Shown one piece after another: positions 55,507 to 64,000 of a DNA stretch of 64,000 bases (positions are counted from its first letter, which is position 1; every line of letters starts with the position of its first letter). The DNA lies in assembly GCF_024701975.1 (NCBI RefSeq), contig NZ_JANLNM010000003.1, forward strand, positions 434,001 through 498,000, in the 5' to 3' direction. The notes under the pieces were generated by a model that was not told where the DNA came from, searched no databases, and was given only the letters and a program-made list of their open reading frames with translations. Made by a program: the position numbers and the translations under genes. The stretch comes from Variovorax sp. ZS18.2.2 (lineage in GTDB: Bacteria; Pseudomonadota; Gammaproteobacteria; Burkholderiales; Burkholderiaceae_C).

Positions 55507-56820
55507 ATGCGCTTCAAGACGCTTGCCCTCGCCTCGGCGTTGGCCACCCTGCTGGCTGTGCCAGCCCTCGCCCAAGCCCAGACGGAAATCCAGTGGTGGC
55601 ACTCGATGGACGGCGCCCTCAACGACTGGGTCAACGACCTGGCCAAGCAATTCAACGAAAGCCAGAAGGACTACAAGGTCGTGCCGACCTACAAGGGCGA
55701 GTACGACCAGTCGATGGCCGCCGGCATCGCGGCTTACCGCTCGGGCAATGCGCCCGACATCCTGCAGGTGTTCGAAGTGGGCACCGCCACCATGATGTAC
55801 TCCAAGGGCGCCATCAAGCCCGTGGCCGACGTCATGAAGGAAGGCGGCCAGAAGTTCGACCCGAAGGCCTACATTCCCGCAGTGGCCGGCTACTACACGG
55901 CCCCGAACGGCCAGATGCTGTCGTTCCCGTTCAACAGCTCGACCACGGTGTTCTATTACAACAAGGACGCCTTCAAGAACGCCGGCCTCGATCCTGAAAA
56001 GGCCCCCGTCACCTGGCCCGAAGTGATCTCGGCCGCCGCCAAGCTCAAGGCGAGCGGCAGCCAGTGTCCGTTCACGACTTCGTGGATGAGCTGGGCCCAG
56101 CTCGAGAGCTTCTCGGCCTGGCACAACACCTCGTACGCCACCAAGAACAACGGCTTCGGCGGCCTCGACGCCCGCCTGGAATTCAACTCGCCGCTGCACG
56201 TTCGCCACTTCGAGAACCTGTCCAACATGTCCAAGCAGGGCCTGTTCGTCTACAAGGGCCGCGCCAGCAAGCCGATCACCTCGTTCACCTCGGGTGAATG
56301 CGCGATGTTCATCGGCTCGTCGGGCAGCTACGCCAGCGTCAAGCGCGACGCCAAATTCAAGTTCGCCGAATCGGCGCTGCCGTACTACCCGGACGTGCAG
56401 GGCGCGCCGCAGAACACCATCGTCGGCGGCGCCAGCCTGTGGGTGATGTCGGGCAAGTCGGCCGACCGCTACAAGGGCGTGGCCGCGTTCTTCACCTTCC
56501 TGTCGAGCCCGAAGGTGCAGTCGGAAAGCCACATGCGCACCGGCTACCTGCCGATCACCACGGCCGCCTACGAGCTGACCGAGAAGACCGGTTTCTATAA
56601 GGAGAACCCGGGCACCGACGTCGCCGTGAACCAGATGATCAAGAAGACCACCGACAAGTCGCGTGGCGTGCGCCTGGGCAATCTGCCGCAGATCCGCGCC
56701 ATCGAGGACGAGGAAACCGAACTGATCTGGACCGGCAAGAAGACGCCCAAGGAAGCGCTGGACAGCGCGGTCAAGCGCGGCAACGAACTGCTCGTGAAGT
56801 TCCAGGCCGCGAACAAGTAA
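55507..56820 (+). CDS. ugpB: sn-Glycerol-3-phosphate ABC transporter, substrate-binding protein
   Basis: The 437-residue protein has a signal peptide ending near 'VPALAQAQ'. It then shows the UgpB-specific start 'TEIQWWHSMDGALNDWVNDL' and 'VVPTYKGEYDQSMAAGIAAY'. 'FQVFEVGTAT'-like 'ILQVFEVGTATMMYSKGAIK' and 'TTSWMSWAQLESFSAWHNTS' carry ligand contacts known in E. coli UgpB. It binds glycerol-3-phosphate and glycerophosphocholine in the periplasm. A 'AGGAG' ribosome site precedes the start. A stem-loop follows before ugpA. Confidence 0.96.
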   Translation: MRFKTLALASALATLLAVPALAQAQTEIQWWHSMDGALNDWVNDLAKQFNESQKDYKVVPTYKGEYDQSMAAGIAAYRSGNAPDILQVFEVGTATMMYSKGAIKPVADVMKEGGQKFDPKAYIPAVAGYYTAPNGQMLSFPFNSSTTVFYYNKDAFKNAGLDPEKAPVTWPEVISAAAKLKASGSQCPFTTSWMSWAQLESFSAWHNTSYATKNNGFGGLDARLEFNSPLHVRHFENLSNMSKQGLFVYKGRASKPITSFTSGECAMFIGSSGSYASVKRDAKFKFAESALPYYPDVQGAPQNTIVGGASLWVMSGKSADRYKGVAAFFTFLSSPKVQSESHMRTGYLPITTAAYELTEKTGFYKENPGTDVAVNQMIKKTTDKSRGVRLGNLPQIRAIEDEETELIWTGKKTPKEALDSAVKRGNELLVKFQAANK

Positions 56821-56883
56821 GCTCTGCACCCCGGATGGCCGCAGCGGACCCCTGTTCGCCGCGGCCCAGCCCCGAAGAAACGC

Positions 56884-56924
56884 AAGCAAGCCAGCCTGTC
56901 CCGTGCAGCGCTGGCTGTTTGCTT
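56884..56924 (+). other. Stem-loop between ugpB and ugpA
   Basis: AAGCAAGCCAGC (56884-56895) pairs with GCTGGCTGTTTGCTT (56910-56924), with a 3-base bulge on the right. It is followed by only a few T/A bases. Hairpins placed after the binding-protein gene in ABC operons usually protect the upstream mRNA or partly stop transcription, giving more binding protein than membrane subunits. Confidence 0.65.
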
Positions 56925-56955
56925 ATTAGTGTGTCTGTGACCTGAGCGCTCCCTC

Positions 56956-57837
56956 ATGGAAAAACGCGTCCTCTTCCGTTCGAACTGGCTCCCCTGGGCG
57001 CTGCTGGCGCCGCAGTTGCTCGTCGTTGCTGTCTTCTTCTTCTGGCCGGCCGGCCAGGCGCTGGTGCAGTCGCTGCAGCAGCAGGATGCCTTCGGCAACT
57101 CGATCACCTGGGTGGGCCTGGACAACTTCAGGACGCTGTGGAACGACAGCACCTACATGGCCTCGTTCCAGACCACCATCGTCTTCTCGGCGCTGGTGAC
57201 GGTGCTGGGCCTGGGCATCGCACTGGTGCTGGCGGTGTTCGCCGACCGCGTGGTGCGCGGCTCGCGCTTCTACCGCAGCGTGCTGATCCTGCCGTACGCG
57301 GTGGCGCCGGTCGTCACCGGCCTCTTGTGGTCGTTCATGTTCTCCTCGTCGATCGGCATCGTGGCCTACTGGCTCAAGAAGATGGGCTTCAGCTGGAACC
57401 ACCTGCTCAACGGCAACGACGCCATGGCGCTGGTCGTGATGGCCGCCGTCTGGAAGCAGATCTCCTACAACTTCCTGTTCTTCCTCGCGGGCCTGCAGTC
57501 GATCCCGAAATCGCTGATCGAGGCGGCCGCCATCGACGGCGCGCGCCCGATGCGCCGCTTCTGGACCATCCAGTTCCCGCTGCTCACGCCCACCACCTTC
57601 TTCCTGCTGGTGATCAACATGGTGTACGCCTTCTTCGACACCTTCGCGATCATCGACGCCACCACACAGGGCGGCCCCGGCAAGGAAACCGCCACGCTGG
57701 TCTACCGCGTGTACTTCGACGGTTTCCGCGGCATGGACTTCGGCGGCGCCGCCGCGCAGTCGGTGGTGCTGATGGTCATCGTCATCGGGCTGACGGTGCT
57801 GCAGTTCCGCTACGTCGAGAAAAAGGTCCAGTACTGA
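56956..57837 (+). CDS. ugpA: sn-Glycerol-3-phosphate ABC transporter permease UgpA
   Basis: The 293-residue inner-membrane protein has six membrane segments. It begins '[20 protein letters not shown]', and the ABC-contact (EAA) loop is '[20 protein letters not shown]'. It pairs with UgpE to form the channel. '[20 protein letters not shown]' near the end matches UgpA. The gap of 54 bases to ugpE holds no clear signal. Confidence 0.95.
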   Translation: MEKRVLFRSNWLPWALLAPQLLVVAVFFFWPAGQALVQSLQQQDAFGNSITWVGLDNFRTLWNDSTYMASFQTTIVFSALVTVLGLGIALVLAVFADRVVRGSRFYRSVLILPYAVAPVVTGLLWSFMFSSSIGIVAYWLKKMGFSWNHLLNGNDAMALVVMAAVWKQISYNFLFFLAGLQSIPKSLIEAAAIDGARPMRRFWTIQFPLLTPTTFFLLVINMVYAFFDTFAIIDATTQGGPGKETATLVYRVYFDGFRGMDFGGAAAQSVVLMVIVIGLTVLQFRYVEKKVQY

Positions 57838-57891
57838 TGGCCGCCCCGATGCAACTCCCCCTTGCCCTCTCCCGCGCCATGGAGGCCCGCC

Positions 57892-58740
57892 ATGGTTGAG
57901 CGCCGCCCGTCCCTCGGCATCCTCGCGCACGCGATCATGATCGTCGGCGCGCTGCTGGTGATCTTCCCGATCTACCTGGCCTTCGTCGCCTCGACGCACA
58001 CGCCGCAGGAAATCATGCAGGCGCCCATGCCGATCCTGCCCGGCAGCAACTTCTGGGAAACCTACAAGGCGGCCCTGACCGGCGGCGGGCGCACCAGCGC
58101 CAACGTGTCGGTGGCCCGCATGATCTGGGTCAGCTCGGTCATCACCTTCATCATCACCTTCGGCAAGATCAGCATCTCGCTGCTGTCGGCCTTCGCGGTG
58201 GTGTATTTCCGTTTTCCGCTGCGCAGCCTCTGCTTCTGGCTGATCTTCATCACGCTGATGCTGCCGGTCGAAGTGCGCATCGGGCCGACCTACCAGGTGG
58301 TGGCGAGCCTGGGCATGATCAACACCTACGCCGGGCTCTCGGTGCCGCTGATCGCCTCGGCCACGGCCACCTTCCTGTTCCGGCAGTTTTTCCTCACGGT
58401 GCCCGACGAGCTGGTGGAAGCCGCACGCGTCGACGGCGCGGGCCCGATGCGCTTCTTCAAGGACATCCTGCTGCCCCTGTCGAAGACCAGCATCGCGGCC
58501 CTGTTCGTGATCCAGTTCATCTACGGCTGGAACCAGTACCTCTGGCCGCTGATCGGCGCCACCAGCGAGGACATGTACCCGATCGTCGTCGGCATCAAGG
58601 CGATGATCGGCAACGGCGAATCCCCGGTGGACTGGAACGTGGTGATGGCGACCGCCGTGCTGGCCATGCTGCCGCCCGCGGTGGTGGTGGTCCTGATGCA
58701 GAAATGGTTCGTCAAGGGCCTGGTCGATACCGACAAATAA
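57892..58740 (+). CDS. ugpE: sn-Glycerol-3-phosphate ABC transporter permease UgpE
   Basis: The 282-residue permease starts at the ATG at 57892 (MVERRPSLGILAHAIMIVG), matching E. coli UgpE; a 10-residue upstream reading is not conserved. It has six membrane segments, 'LLSAFAVVYFRFPLRSLCFW', 'LMLPVEVRIGPTYQVVASLG' and the EAA loop 'LVEAARVDGAGPMRFFKDIL'. ugpC follows after 15 bases. Confidence 0.96.
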   Translation: MVERRPSLGILAHAIMIVGALLVIFPIYLAFVASTHTPQEIMQAPMPILPGSNFWETYKAALTGGGRTSANVSVARMIWVSSVITFIITFGKISISLLSAFAVVYFRFPLRSLCFWLIFITLMLPVEVRIGPTYQVVASLGMINTYAGLSVPLIASATATFLFRQFFLTVPDELVEAARVDGAGPMRFFKDILLPLSKTSIAALFVIQFIYGWNQYLWPLIGATSEDMYPIVVGIKAMIGNGESPVDWNVVMATAVLAMLPPAVVVVLMQKWFVKGLVDTDK

Positions 58741-58755
58741 AACGCTGAACGAAAA

Positions 58756-59763
58756 ATGGCTGCTCTCTCTCTACGCAACGTCATCAAGCGCTACGGCCAC
58801 GGGCCGAAGGTCAACCAGGTCATCCACGGCGTGAGCGCCGAGATCGCCGACCGCGAATTCATCGTCATCGTCGGTCCCTCGGGCTGCGGCAAGTCGACGC
58901 TGCTGCGCATGGTGGCCGGGCTCGAGGAAGTCTCGGCCGGCGAAATCGCCATCGGCAACAAGGTGGTGAACAACCTCGAGCCGTCCGAGCGCGACATCGC
59001 CATGGTGTTCCAGAACTACGCGCTCTACCCGCACATGACGGTGTTCAACAACATGGCCTACGGGCTGAAGATCCTCAAGGTGCCGGTGCCCGAGATCAAG
59101 GTGCGCGTCGACAAGGCCGCCAAGATCCTCGAACTGGGTCACCTGCTCGAGCGCAAGCCCCGCGAGCTCTCCGGCGGCCAGCGCCAGCGCGTGGCCATGG
59201 GCCGCGCGATCGTGCGGCAGCCTCAGGTGTTCCTGTTCGACGAACCGCTGTCGAACCTCGACGCCAAGCTGCGCGCGCAGACCCGCCTCGAAATCCAGAA
59301 GCTGCACCGCGAGCTGGGCATTACCTCGCTCTTCGTCACGCACGACCAGATCGAGGCGATGACGCTGGCGCAGCGCATCATCGTGATGAACGGCGGCGTG
59401 ATGGACCAGTTTGCGACGCCCGAGGAGGTGTACAACCGCCCCGCCACCACTTTCGTGGCGAGTTTCATCGGCTCGCCGCCGATGAACCTGCTCAAGCACG
59501 CACCGGGCGTGCGCGCGGGCCAGATCCTGGGCATCCGCCCCGAGCACATGAAGCTCGACGAAAGCGGCTGGACGGTGCAGGTCGAGCAGGTCGAACTGCT
59601 GGGCGCCGAGCGCCTGGTGTACGGCCGCATCGGCGACGAGCAGATCATCATGCGCACCGACGAAGGCGATCACCCGCCGGTGGCCGGCGACACGGTGAAG
59701 ATCGCCGCCCGCGAAGACAAGCTGCACTGGTTCGACGCCGGATCGGGCAAGCGGGCAGATTGA
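58756..59763 (+). CDS. ugpC: sn-Glycerol-3-phosphate ABC transporter ATP-binding protein UgpC
   Basis: The 335-residue ATPase shows Walker A '[13 protein letters not shown]', the Q-loop '[20 protein letters not shown]', the signature '[20 protein letters not shown]', Walker B '[20 protein letters not shown]' and the switch His in '[16 protein letters not shown]'. The C-terminal TOBE-type regulatory domain is a little shorter than in E. coli. The ugpQ start is 3 bases beyond the stop. Confidence 0.96.
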   Translation: MAALSLRNVIKRYGHGPKVNQVIHGVSAEIADREFIVIVGPSGCGKSTLLRMVAGLEEVSAGEIAIGNKVVNNLEPSERDIAMVFQNYALYPHMTVFNNMAYGLKILKVPVPEIKVRVDKAAKILELGHLLERKPRELSGGQRQRVAMGRAIVRQPQVFLFDEPLSNLDAKLRAQTRLEIQKLHRELGITSLFVTHDQIEAMTLAQRIIVMNGGVMDQFATPEEVYNRPATTFVASFIGSPPMNLLKHAPGVRAGQILGIRPEHMKLDESGWTVQVEQVELLGAERLVYGRIGDEQIIMRTDEGDHPPVAGDTVKIAAREDKLHWFDAGSGKRAD

Positions 59764-59766
59764 GCG

Positions 59767-60513
59767 ATGGCCGAACGCAGCCCCTGGCCCTACCCCCGCT
59801 GGGTCGCGCATCGCGGCGCCGGCAAGCTCGCTCCTGAAAACACGCTCGCCGCCTTCCGCTTCGGCGCGGCGCATGGCTACCGCATGTTCGAGTGCGACGC
59901 GAAGCTGAGCGCCGACGGCGTGCCCTTCCTGATGCACGACGCCACGCTCGATCGCACCACCAACGGCCACGGCATCGGCGGCCAGCAACCCTGGAGCGCG
60001 CTGGCGCAGCTCGACGCGGGCGGCTGGCATTCGCGCGCCTTCGCGGGCGAGCCGCTGCCCACGCTGGAGAACCTGGCCCGTTTCTGCCTGGTCAACGGCT
60101 ACCTGCTCAACATCGAGATCAAGCCGACGCCTGGCACCGAGCGCGAGACTGGTGAGGTCGTAGCGCGCGAAGCGGCGCGCCTCTGGCAGGGCGCGGCAAT
60201 TGCGCCGTTGCTCACCTCGTTCCAGGTCGAATCGCTCGAGGGTGCGGCTGCCGCGCAGCCCGAGTTGCCGCGCGGCCTCCTGCTCGACACGCTCCGCAGC
60301 GGCTGGCTCGATACCGCACGCGATCTCGGCTGCCGGGCCATCGTCTGCAACCACGCGCTATGGGACACCGCCACCGTCGCGCAGGTGCACGGCGCGGGCA
60401 TGCGCTCGCTGAGCTACACCGTCAACGACGACTGGGCCGCGCAGCGGCTCATCGACCTGGGCACCGACGGCATCATCACGGACCGGGTCGACCTGTTCAG
60501 CCCCGCTGGCTGA
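59767..60513 (+). CDS. ugpQ: Glycerophosphodiester phosphodiesterase UgpQ
   Basis: The 248-residue cytoplasmic enzyme splits imported glycerophosphodiesters into glycerol-3-phosphate and an alcohol. The catalytic region is 'WVAHRGAGKLAPENTLAAFR' with His and Glu, then 'FECDAKLSADGVPFLMHDAT', and 'LLNIEIKPTPGTERETGEV' carries further metal ligands. It is encoded last in the ugp operon, coupled closely to ugpC, so uptake and use of the substrate are produced together. Confidence 0.95.
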   Translation: MAERSPWPYPRWVAHRGAGKLAPENTLAAFRFGAAHGYRMFECDAKLSADGVPFLMHDATLDRTTNGHGIGGQQPWSALAQLDAGGWHSRAFAGEPLPTLENLARFCLVNGYLLNIEIKPTPGTERETGEVVAREAARLWQGAAIAPLLTSFQVESLEGAAAAQPELPRGLLLDTLRSGWLDTARDLGCRAIVCNHALWDTATVAQVHGAGMRSLSYTVNDDWAAQRLIDLGTDGIITDRVDLFSPAG

Positions 60514-60576
60514 GCCTCGCGGCGCTTACCTGCTCTTACGAAAATGGCCGCTAGTGGCCGCTTCTATGATGCAGCC

Positions 60577-62994
60577 ATGAGTTGGATCCCCCGCCTAGCG
60601 ACCTTTTGCCTTGCCGCCCTGCTGATGTGCGGTGGCGCCATGGCGCAGCCAGACCTCGGCGGCAGCGCCACCTCGCTGCCCGCGCCAACCCCCACGGTAT
60701 CCGAGCTGCGCGATCAGTTCACCAAGATCACCGCCACGGCGGACACCGACGACGACGCGCGCAAGCTGCTCACGCAGATCAACGCGATCGGCACGCAGGC
60801 CGACAAGTTCGTCACCGCCCGCACCGGTGAGCTGGCCGACCTGAACGCCCGGCTCGGCGAACTCGGCAACCCGCCGGCCGCGGGCGCCACCGAAGACCCC
60901 GACATCACCCGCCAGCGCGCACGCCTGACGAAGGAGCGCAATGCGCTGGATGCCGACATCCGCCTCGCGCGCCTGCTGTCGGTCGACGTGCGCCAGCGCG
61001 GCACCGACCTCGTCACCCAGCGCCGCGCCCTGTTCGAGGCGCAGCTCACCGAGCGCGCGGCCTCACCGCTGAGCGGCGAATTCTGGAACGACCTGCGCGA
61101 GGCCTGGCCCGACGACCTGGAGCGGCTCAAGACCATGACAGCCGCCCTGAACGACGGCCTGCAGACCGCGCTCCAGCCCGAGACCCGCACCCGGGTGATC
61201 GCCGCCCTGATTGCCGCGCTGCTGCTCGCGGTGGTCGGCAACTGGGCGGCCGAACACCTGCTCACCCGCCTCGCCGCACGGTGGCTGCCGGCCGGGCGCC
61301 TGCGGCGTTCGGTGCTGGTGATCGGCATCGTGGGCAGCCATGTGCTGCTGGTCGCGATCGCGGCGCACGGCTTCGTGGAAGTGCTCAAGGCATACGCCAC
61401 CTGGGAGCCGCAGGCGCGCAAGGCGCTGCAGTCGTCGGCGCAGGCGCTGGTGTTCATGGCCTTCGTGATCGGGCTCGGCCGCGGCCTGCTCGCCACCCGC
61501 CGCCCCTCGTGGCGGCTGCCGCCGATTCCCGATGCGATGGCGACCCGCCTGGCCGCACTGCCCTGGCTGGTCGCGCTGGTCGCGGCGCTGGCCTGGACGC
61601 CCGCCGAGATCAACGCGCTGATCGACGCCAGCTTCGCGGCCGTCGTGGTCACGCACGTGCTCACGGCGCTGGTGCTCACCACGCTGGTGGGCGCGGTGCT
61701 CTACCTGGTGAAGCCGCTGCGCGCGGACGCGTCCGATGCCGGCCTGCCCGAGCGGCCGATGTGGGTCGGCCTGCTGGTGGCGCTGATCGGCGTGCTGATG
61801 ATCGCGATCTGGGTGCTGGTGGCCGTGGGCTACGTGGCGCTCGCGAGCTTCCTGGCCTCACAGCTCACCTGGAGCGGCATCGTGGCCGCGGCCTTCTACG
61901 TGCTGTTCAAGTTCGCCGACGACGTGTTCATGGCGCTGGTGTCGTCGCGCAGCACCTTCGGCCAGCGGCTGCAGAAGAGCTTCAACCTCGCGCCGCAGAC
62001 GCTGGACCAGGCGGCCACCGTGCTCTCGGGGCTCAGCCGGGTCGGACTGTTCTTCTACATGCTGATCGCGCTCGCCGCGCCGCTGGGCACCGGGCCCGGC
62101 GAGGTGTTCCAGCGCAGCGGCAAGTTCGGCACCGGCGTGAAGGTGGGCGAGTTCCAGCTGGTGCCGGGCGCGATCCTGAGCGCCATCGCGGTGGCGGTGG
62201 TCGGCTTCGTCGTGATGCGCGTGTTCAAGCGCTGGCTCGAACGCAGCTACCTGCCCAACACGCAGCTCGAGCCCGGCATGCAGAGCTCGATCACCACGCT
62301 GCTTGGTTACGTGGGCGGGATTCTGGTGATCGCCTTCGCGCTCTCGGCCCTGGGCATCGGCATCGAGCGCATCGCGTGGGTGGCGAGCGCGCTGTCTGTG
62401 GGCATCGGCTTCGGGCTGCAGGCGATCGTGCAGAACTTCATCTCGGGGCTGATTCTGCTGGCCGAGCAGCCCGTGAAGGTGGGCGACTGGGTGGTGCTGG
62501 GCACGGCCGAGGGCGACGTGCGGCGCATCAACGTGCGCGCCACCGAGATCCAGCTGGGCGACCGCTCCACGCTGATCGTGCCGAACTCGGAATTCATCAC
62601 CAAGACGGTCCGCAACATGACGCTGGCGAATGCCGAGGGCCGCGTGCTGATCCGCCTGCCGATGCCGCTGACGACCGACGCGCAGCGCGTGCGCGATCTG
62701 ATCCTCGAAGCCTGCCGCGCGCACGAAGGAGTGCTGGAAACGCCTGCGCCGTCGCTCACGCTGGAAGGCATCGAGAACGGGCTCCTGATCTTCCAGGCCA
62801 TCGCCTATGTGGCAAGCCCACGGCTGGCAGGCGGCGTGCGCAGCGACCTGCTGTTCGTGATCCTCGACGAGCTCCGGAAGGCCGCGCTGCCGATGGCGAC
62901 GCCGACCACATTCATGATGGCGCCCACCGAACCGGCTGCCGCGGCACCAGCGCCCGCGACGCAGAACTCGCCGATCCCCGGCATGCCGACCTGA
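60577..62994 (+). CDS. DUF3772 domain mechanosensitive channel (MscS superfamily)
   Basis: The 805-residue protein has a signal peptide, a periplasmic coiled-coil DUF3772 domain (about residues 35-210, with 'DADIRLARLLSVDVRQRGTD'), about ten membrane segments, and a C-terminal MscS pore and vestibule. The pore-lining helix and start of the beta domain are 'GIGFGLQAIVQNFISGLILL' and 'EQPVKVGDWVVLGTAEGDVR', then 'TLIVPNSEFITKTVRNMTLA'. It should release solutes when turgor rises. The tail is Ala/Pro-rich. The start at 60577 is chosen because the signal peptide begins there. Confidence 0.92.
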   Translation: MSWIPRLATFCLAALLMCGGAMAQPDLGGSATSLPAPTPTVSELRDQFTKITATADTDDDARKLLTQINAIGTQADKFVTARTGELADLNARLGELGNPPAAGATEDPDITRQRARLTKERNALDADIRLARLLSVDVRQRGTDLVTQRRALFEAQLTERAASPLSGEFWNDLREAWPDDLERLKTMTAALNDGLQTALQPETRTRVIAALIAALLLAVVGNWAAEHLLTRLAARWLPAGRLRRSVLVIGIVGSHVLLVAIAAHGFVEVLKAYATWEPQARKALQSSAQALVFMAFVIGLGRGLLATRRPSWRLPPIPDAMATRLAALPWLVALVAALAWTPAEINALIDASFAAVVVTHVLTALVLTTLVGAVLYLVKPLRADASDAGLPERPMWVGLLVALIGVLMIAIWVLVAVGYVALASFLASQLTWSGIVAAAFYVLFKFADDVFMALVSSRSTFGQRLQKSFNLAPQTLDQAATVLSGLSRVGLFFYMLIALAAPLGTGPGEVFQRSGKFGTGVKVGEFQLVPGAILSAIAVAVVGFVVMRVFKRWLERSYLPNTQLEPGMQSSITTLLGYVGGILVIAFALSALGIGIERIAWVASALSVGIGFGLQAIVQNFISGLILLAEQPVKVGDWVVLGTAEGDVRRINVRATEIQLGDRSTLIVPNSEFITKTVRNMTLANAEGRVLIRLPMPLTTDAQRVRDLILEACRAHEGVLETPAPSLTLEGIENGLLIFQAIAYVASPRLAGGVRSDLLFVILDELRKAALPMATPTTFMMAPTEPAAAAPAPATQNSPIPGMPT

Positions 62995-62997
62995 GGC

Positions 62998-63474
62998 TCA
63001 CTCCAGCGGCAGGGCCGTGGTGCACTTGATCTCGTTGAGGCACACGCTCGACCGCACGGCCGACACGCCGGGCATGTGCATCAGCGTGTGCATCAAAAAC
63101 TGCGAGAGCGACTCCAGGTCGCGCGCAACCACCTTCAGCACATAGTCGAAGTCGCCGGTCACCGAGTAGCACTCCAGGATCTGCTTCAGATCGGCGATCA
63201 GGTCCTGGAACTTGGGCAGTTCGTCGACATGGCCGCGCGCCATGGTCACGTGGATGAAGGCGATCACGCCCAGGCCGACGTGGCGCGCGTTCAGATGGGC
63301 GGCGTAGCCGTTGATGAGGCCCAGCTCTTCCAGGCGCCGATGACGCCGCATGCACTGCGCGGGCGACAGGTTGGCCACCTCCGACAGCTCGAGGTTGGTT
63401 GCGCGGCCATGCACCTGCAAGTGCTCAAGAATCCGCCGGTCGATCCGGTCGAGTTCGATCTCGTGCAATTTCAT
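62998..63474 (-). CDS. Lrp/AsnC-family transcriptional regulator
   Basis: The 158-residue protein has the Lrp winged helix ('LDRIDRRILEHLQVHGRATN', 'LSPAQCMRRHRRLEELGLIN') and a RAM domain ('ILECYSVTGDFDYVLKVVAR'). It is divergent from the ABC binding-protein gene at 63682 across a 207-base gap that contains two palindromes. Regulation of that transporter by an amino acid is the natural reading. It converges on the channel gene with 3 bases between. Confidence 0.93.
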   Translation of the reverse strand: MKLHEIELDRIDRRILEHLQVHGRATNLELSEVANLSPAQCMRRHRRLEELGLINGYAAHLNARHVGLGVIAFIHVTMARGHVDELPKFQDLIADLKQILECYSVTGDFDYVLKVVARDLESLSQFLMHTLMHMPGVSAVRSSVCLNEIKCTTALPLE

Positions 63475-63536
63475 CTCTTACATCCTCCATTGGATGCAAT
63501 TATGTTTCTCAAAGCGGGGTAAGCCCGATGAGTCCA

Positions 63537-63597
63537 TGCACCTTAATTGTGCAAAGTACGATCTAGACTTCGAGGCTGCCGGGATTGCACGCGCAAT
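63537..63597. promoter_or_regulatory. Two candidate operators between Lrp gene and ABC binding-protein gene
   Basis: TGCAC-N7-GTGCA (63537-63553) has perfect 5-base arms around an AT-rich centre. ATTGC-N4-GCAAT (63584-63597) also has perfect 5-base arms and extends outward with one gap to GGGATTGC / GCAATTCCC. Lrp proteins bind degenerate palindromes of about 15 bases in arrays, so both may be sites for the adjacent regulator. Confidence 0.45.
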
Positions 63598-63681
63598 TCC
63601 CGACGCCGCTGAATTCCCCGCCCCGGCGCACGCCGGCGGCCTCACCTCAGACGCACCCATCCCCCATCCGGAGACCCTCAC

Positions 63682-64000
63682 GTGAAAAACGCCCTGCTTC
63701 GCACCCCTTTCAGCGCCGTCGCCCTGGCCCTCGGCATGCTGTCCGCCGCGCCCTCGTTCGCGGCCGACACCAAGTCGGTGGCCGTCACGGCCATCGTCGA
63801 GCACCCGGCGCTGGATGCGGTGCGCGACGGCGTGAAGGCCGAGCTCAAGGCGGCCGGCTACGAAGAAGGCAAGAACCTCAAGTTCAGCTACCAGAGCGCG
63901 CAGGGCAACGTGGGCACCGCCGCCCAGATCGCCCGCAAGTACGTGGGCGATGCGCCCGACGTGATCGTCGCCATCGCCACGCCTTCGGCGCAGGCCGTGG
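63682..64000 (+). CDS. ABC transporter substrate-binding protein (TrpX/PF04392 type), N-terminal fragment
   Basis: The first 106 codons are in the window; the gene runs off the right edge. It starts with GTG at 63682. A signal peptide ends near 'SAAPSFAAD', followed by 'SVAVTAIVEHPALDAVRDGV', 'LKAAGYEEGKNLKFSYQSAQ' and 'IARKYVGDAPDVIVAIATPS'. This is the ABC_sub_bind family (tryptophan/tyrosine-type binding proteins). Membrane and ATPase genes are expected downstream. The divergent Lrp gene fits an amino-acid-related ligand. Confidence 0.85.
   Translation, partial: MKNALLRTPFSAVALALGMLSAAPSFAADTKSVAVTAIVEHPALDAVRDGVKAELKAAGYEEGKNLKFSYQSAQGNVGTAAQIARKYVGDAPDVIVAIATPSAQAV

Overview
This window is a high-GC, gene-dense stretch of chromosome that looks like Variovorax or a close relative in the Comamonadaceae (Betaproteobacteria, Burkholderiales). 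The assignment rests on gene order (ubiE / Tim44-like / ubiJ / ubiB; secB / grxC / rhodanese / gpmA; DUF3460 / scpA), on a Bug-type solute-binding protein, and on short intergenic repeats that I associate with comamonads. It is an inference; no database was searched. I saw no rRNA, tRNA, CRISPR array, insertion sequence or prophage. No gene-free stretch reaches 300 bases; the longest (29462-29698, 237 bases) holds no feature I can name.

Layout. 1-6.2 kb: start of an M20 amidohydrolase, a divergent Lrp regulator, yceH, a phosphodiester-glycosidase-like protein, NAD-type isocitrate dehydrogenase, a left-handed beta-helix protein, then metG. 6.2-9.9 kb: a GntR regulator divergent from a crotonase-fold protein, a Bug binding protein and a CaiB-type CoA-transferase, probably a carboxylic-acid catabolic unit. 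10.1-13.7 kb: an orphan hypX and a SulP transporter. 13.6-23.8 kb: a housekeeping and cofactor block with a BamE-like lipoprotein, DUF3460, scpA, nadB, panB-panC-queE-queD on the plus strand, then nadA-nadC-gpsA-secB-grxC on the minus strand. All three genes of aspartate-to-NAD synthesis (nadB, nadA, nadC) are present. 23.8-29.5 kb: rhodanese, gpmA, an S41 protease, a MoeB-like enzyme and an AsmA-family protein.

29.7-35.4 kb: a single-domain receiver, a LuxR-type response regulator and a CHASE3 histidine kinase sit beside a stress-type cluster (DUF1328, a YqjD/YqjE/third-gene set, a ferritin-like protein, a BON lipoprotein, CsbD). 35.5-48.7 kb: a long minus-strand run reading DUF971, ubiE, Tim44-like, ubiJ, ubiB, sodium symporter, zinc ribbon, DUF502, aspS, nudB, an endonuclease/phosphatase-fold protein, folE, a BLUF blue-light sensor, an EamA transporter and a DUF429-like protein. 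48.8-55.3 kb: an unknown exported protein, a HIT protein, a giant flavin/iron-sulfur oxidoreductase and 3-phosphoglycerate dehydrogenase. 55.5-60.5 kb: a complete ugpBAECQ operon for glycerol-3-phosphate and glycerophosphodiester uptake. 60.6-64 kb: a DUF3772 mechanosensitive channel, a second Lrp regulator and the start of a divergent ABC binding protein.

Points most worth a second look: the BLUF sensor two bases downstream of folE; QueD with Ser in place of its usual catalytic Cys; hypX with no hydrogenase nearby; a 15-base tandem duplication that copies the ribosome site and start codon of the ferritin-like gene; AspRS carrying the residue linked to non-discriminating enzymes; and several families of small palindromic repeats.
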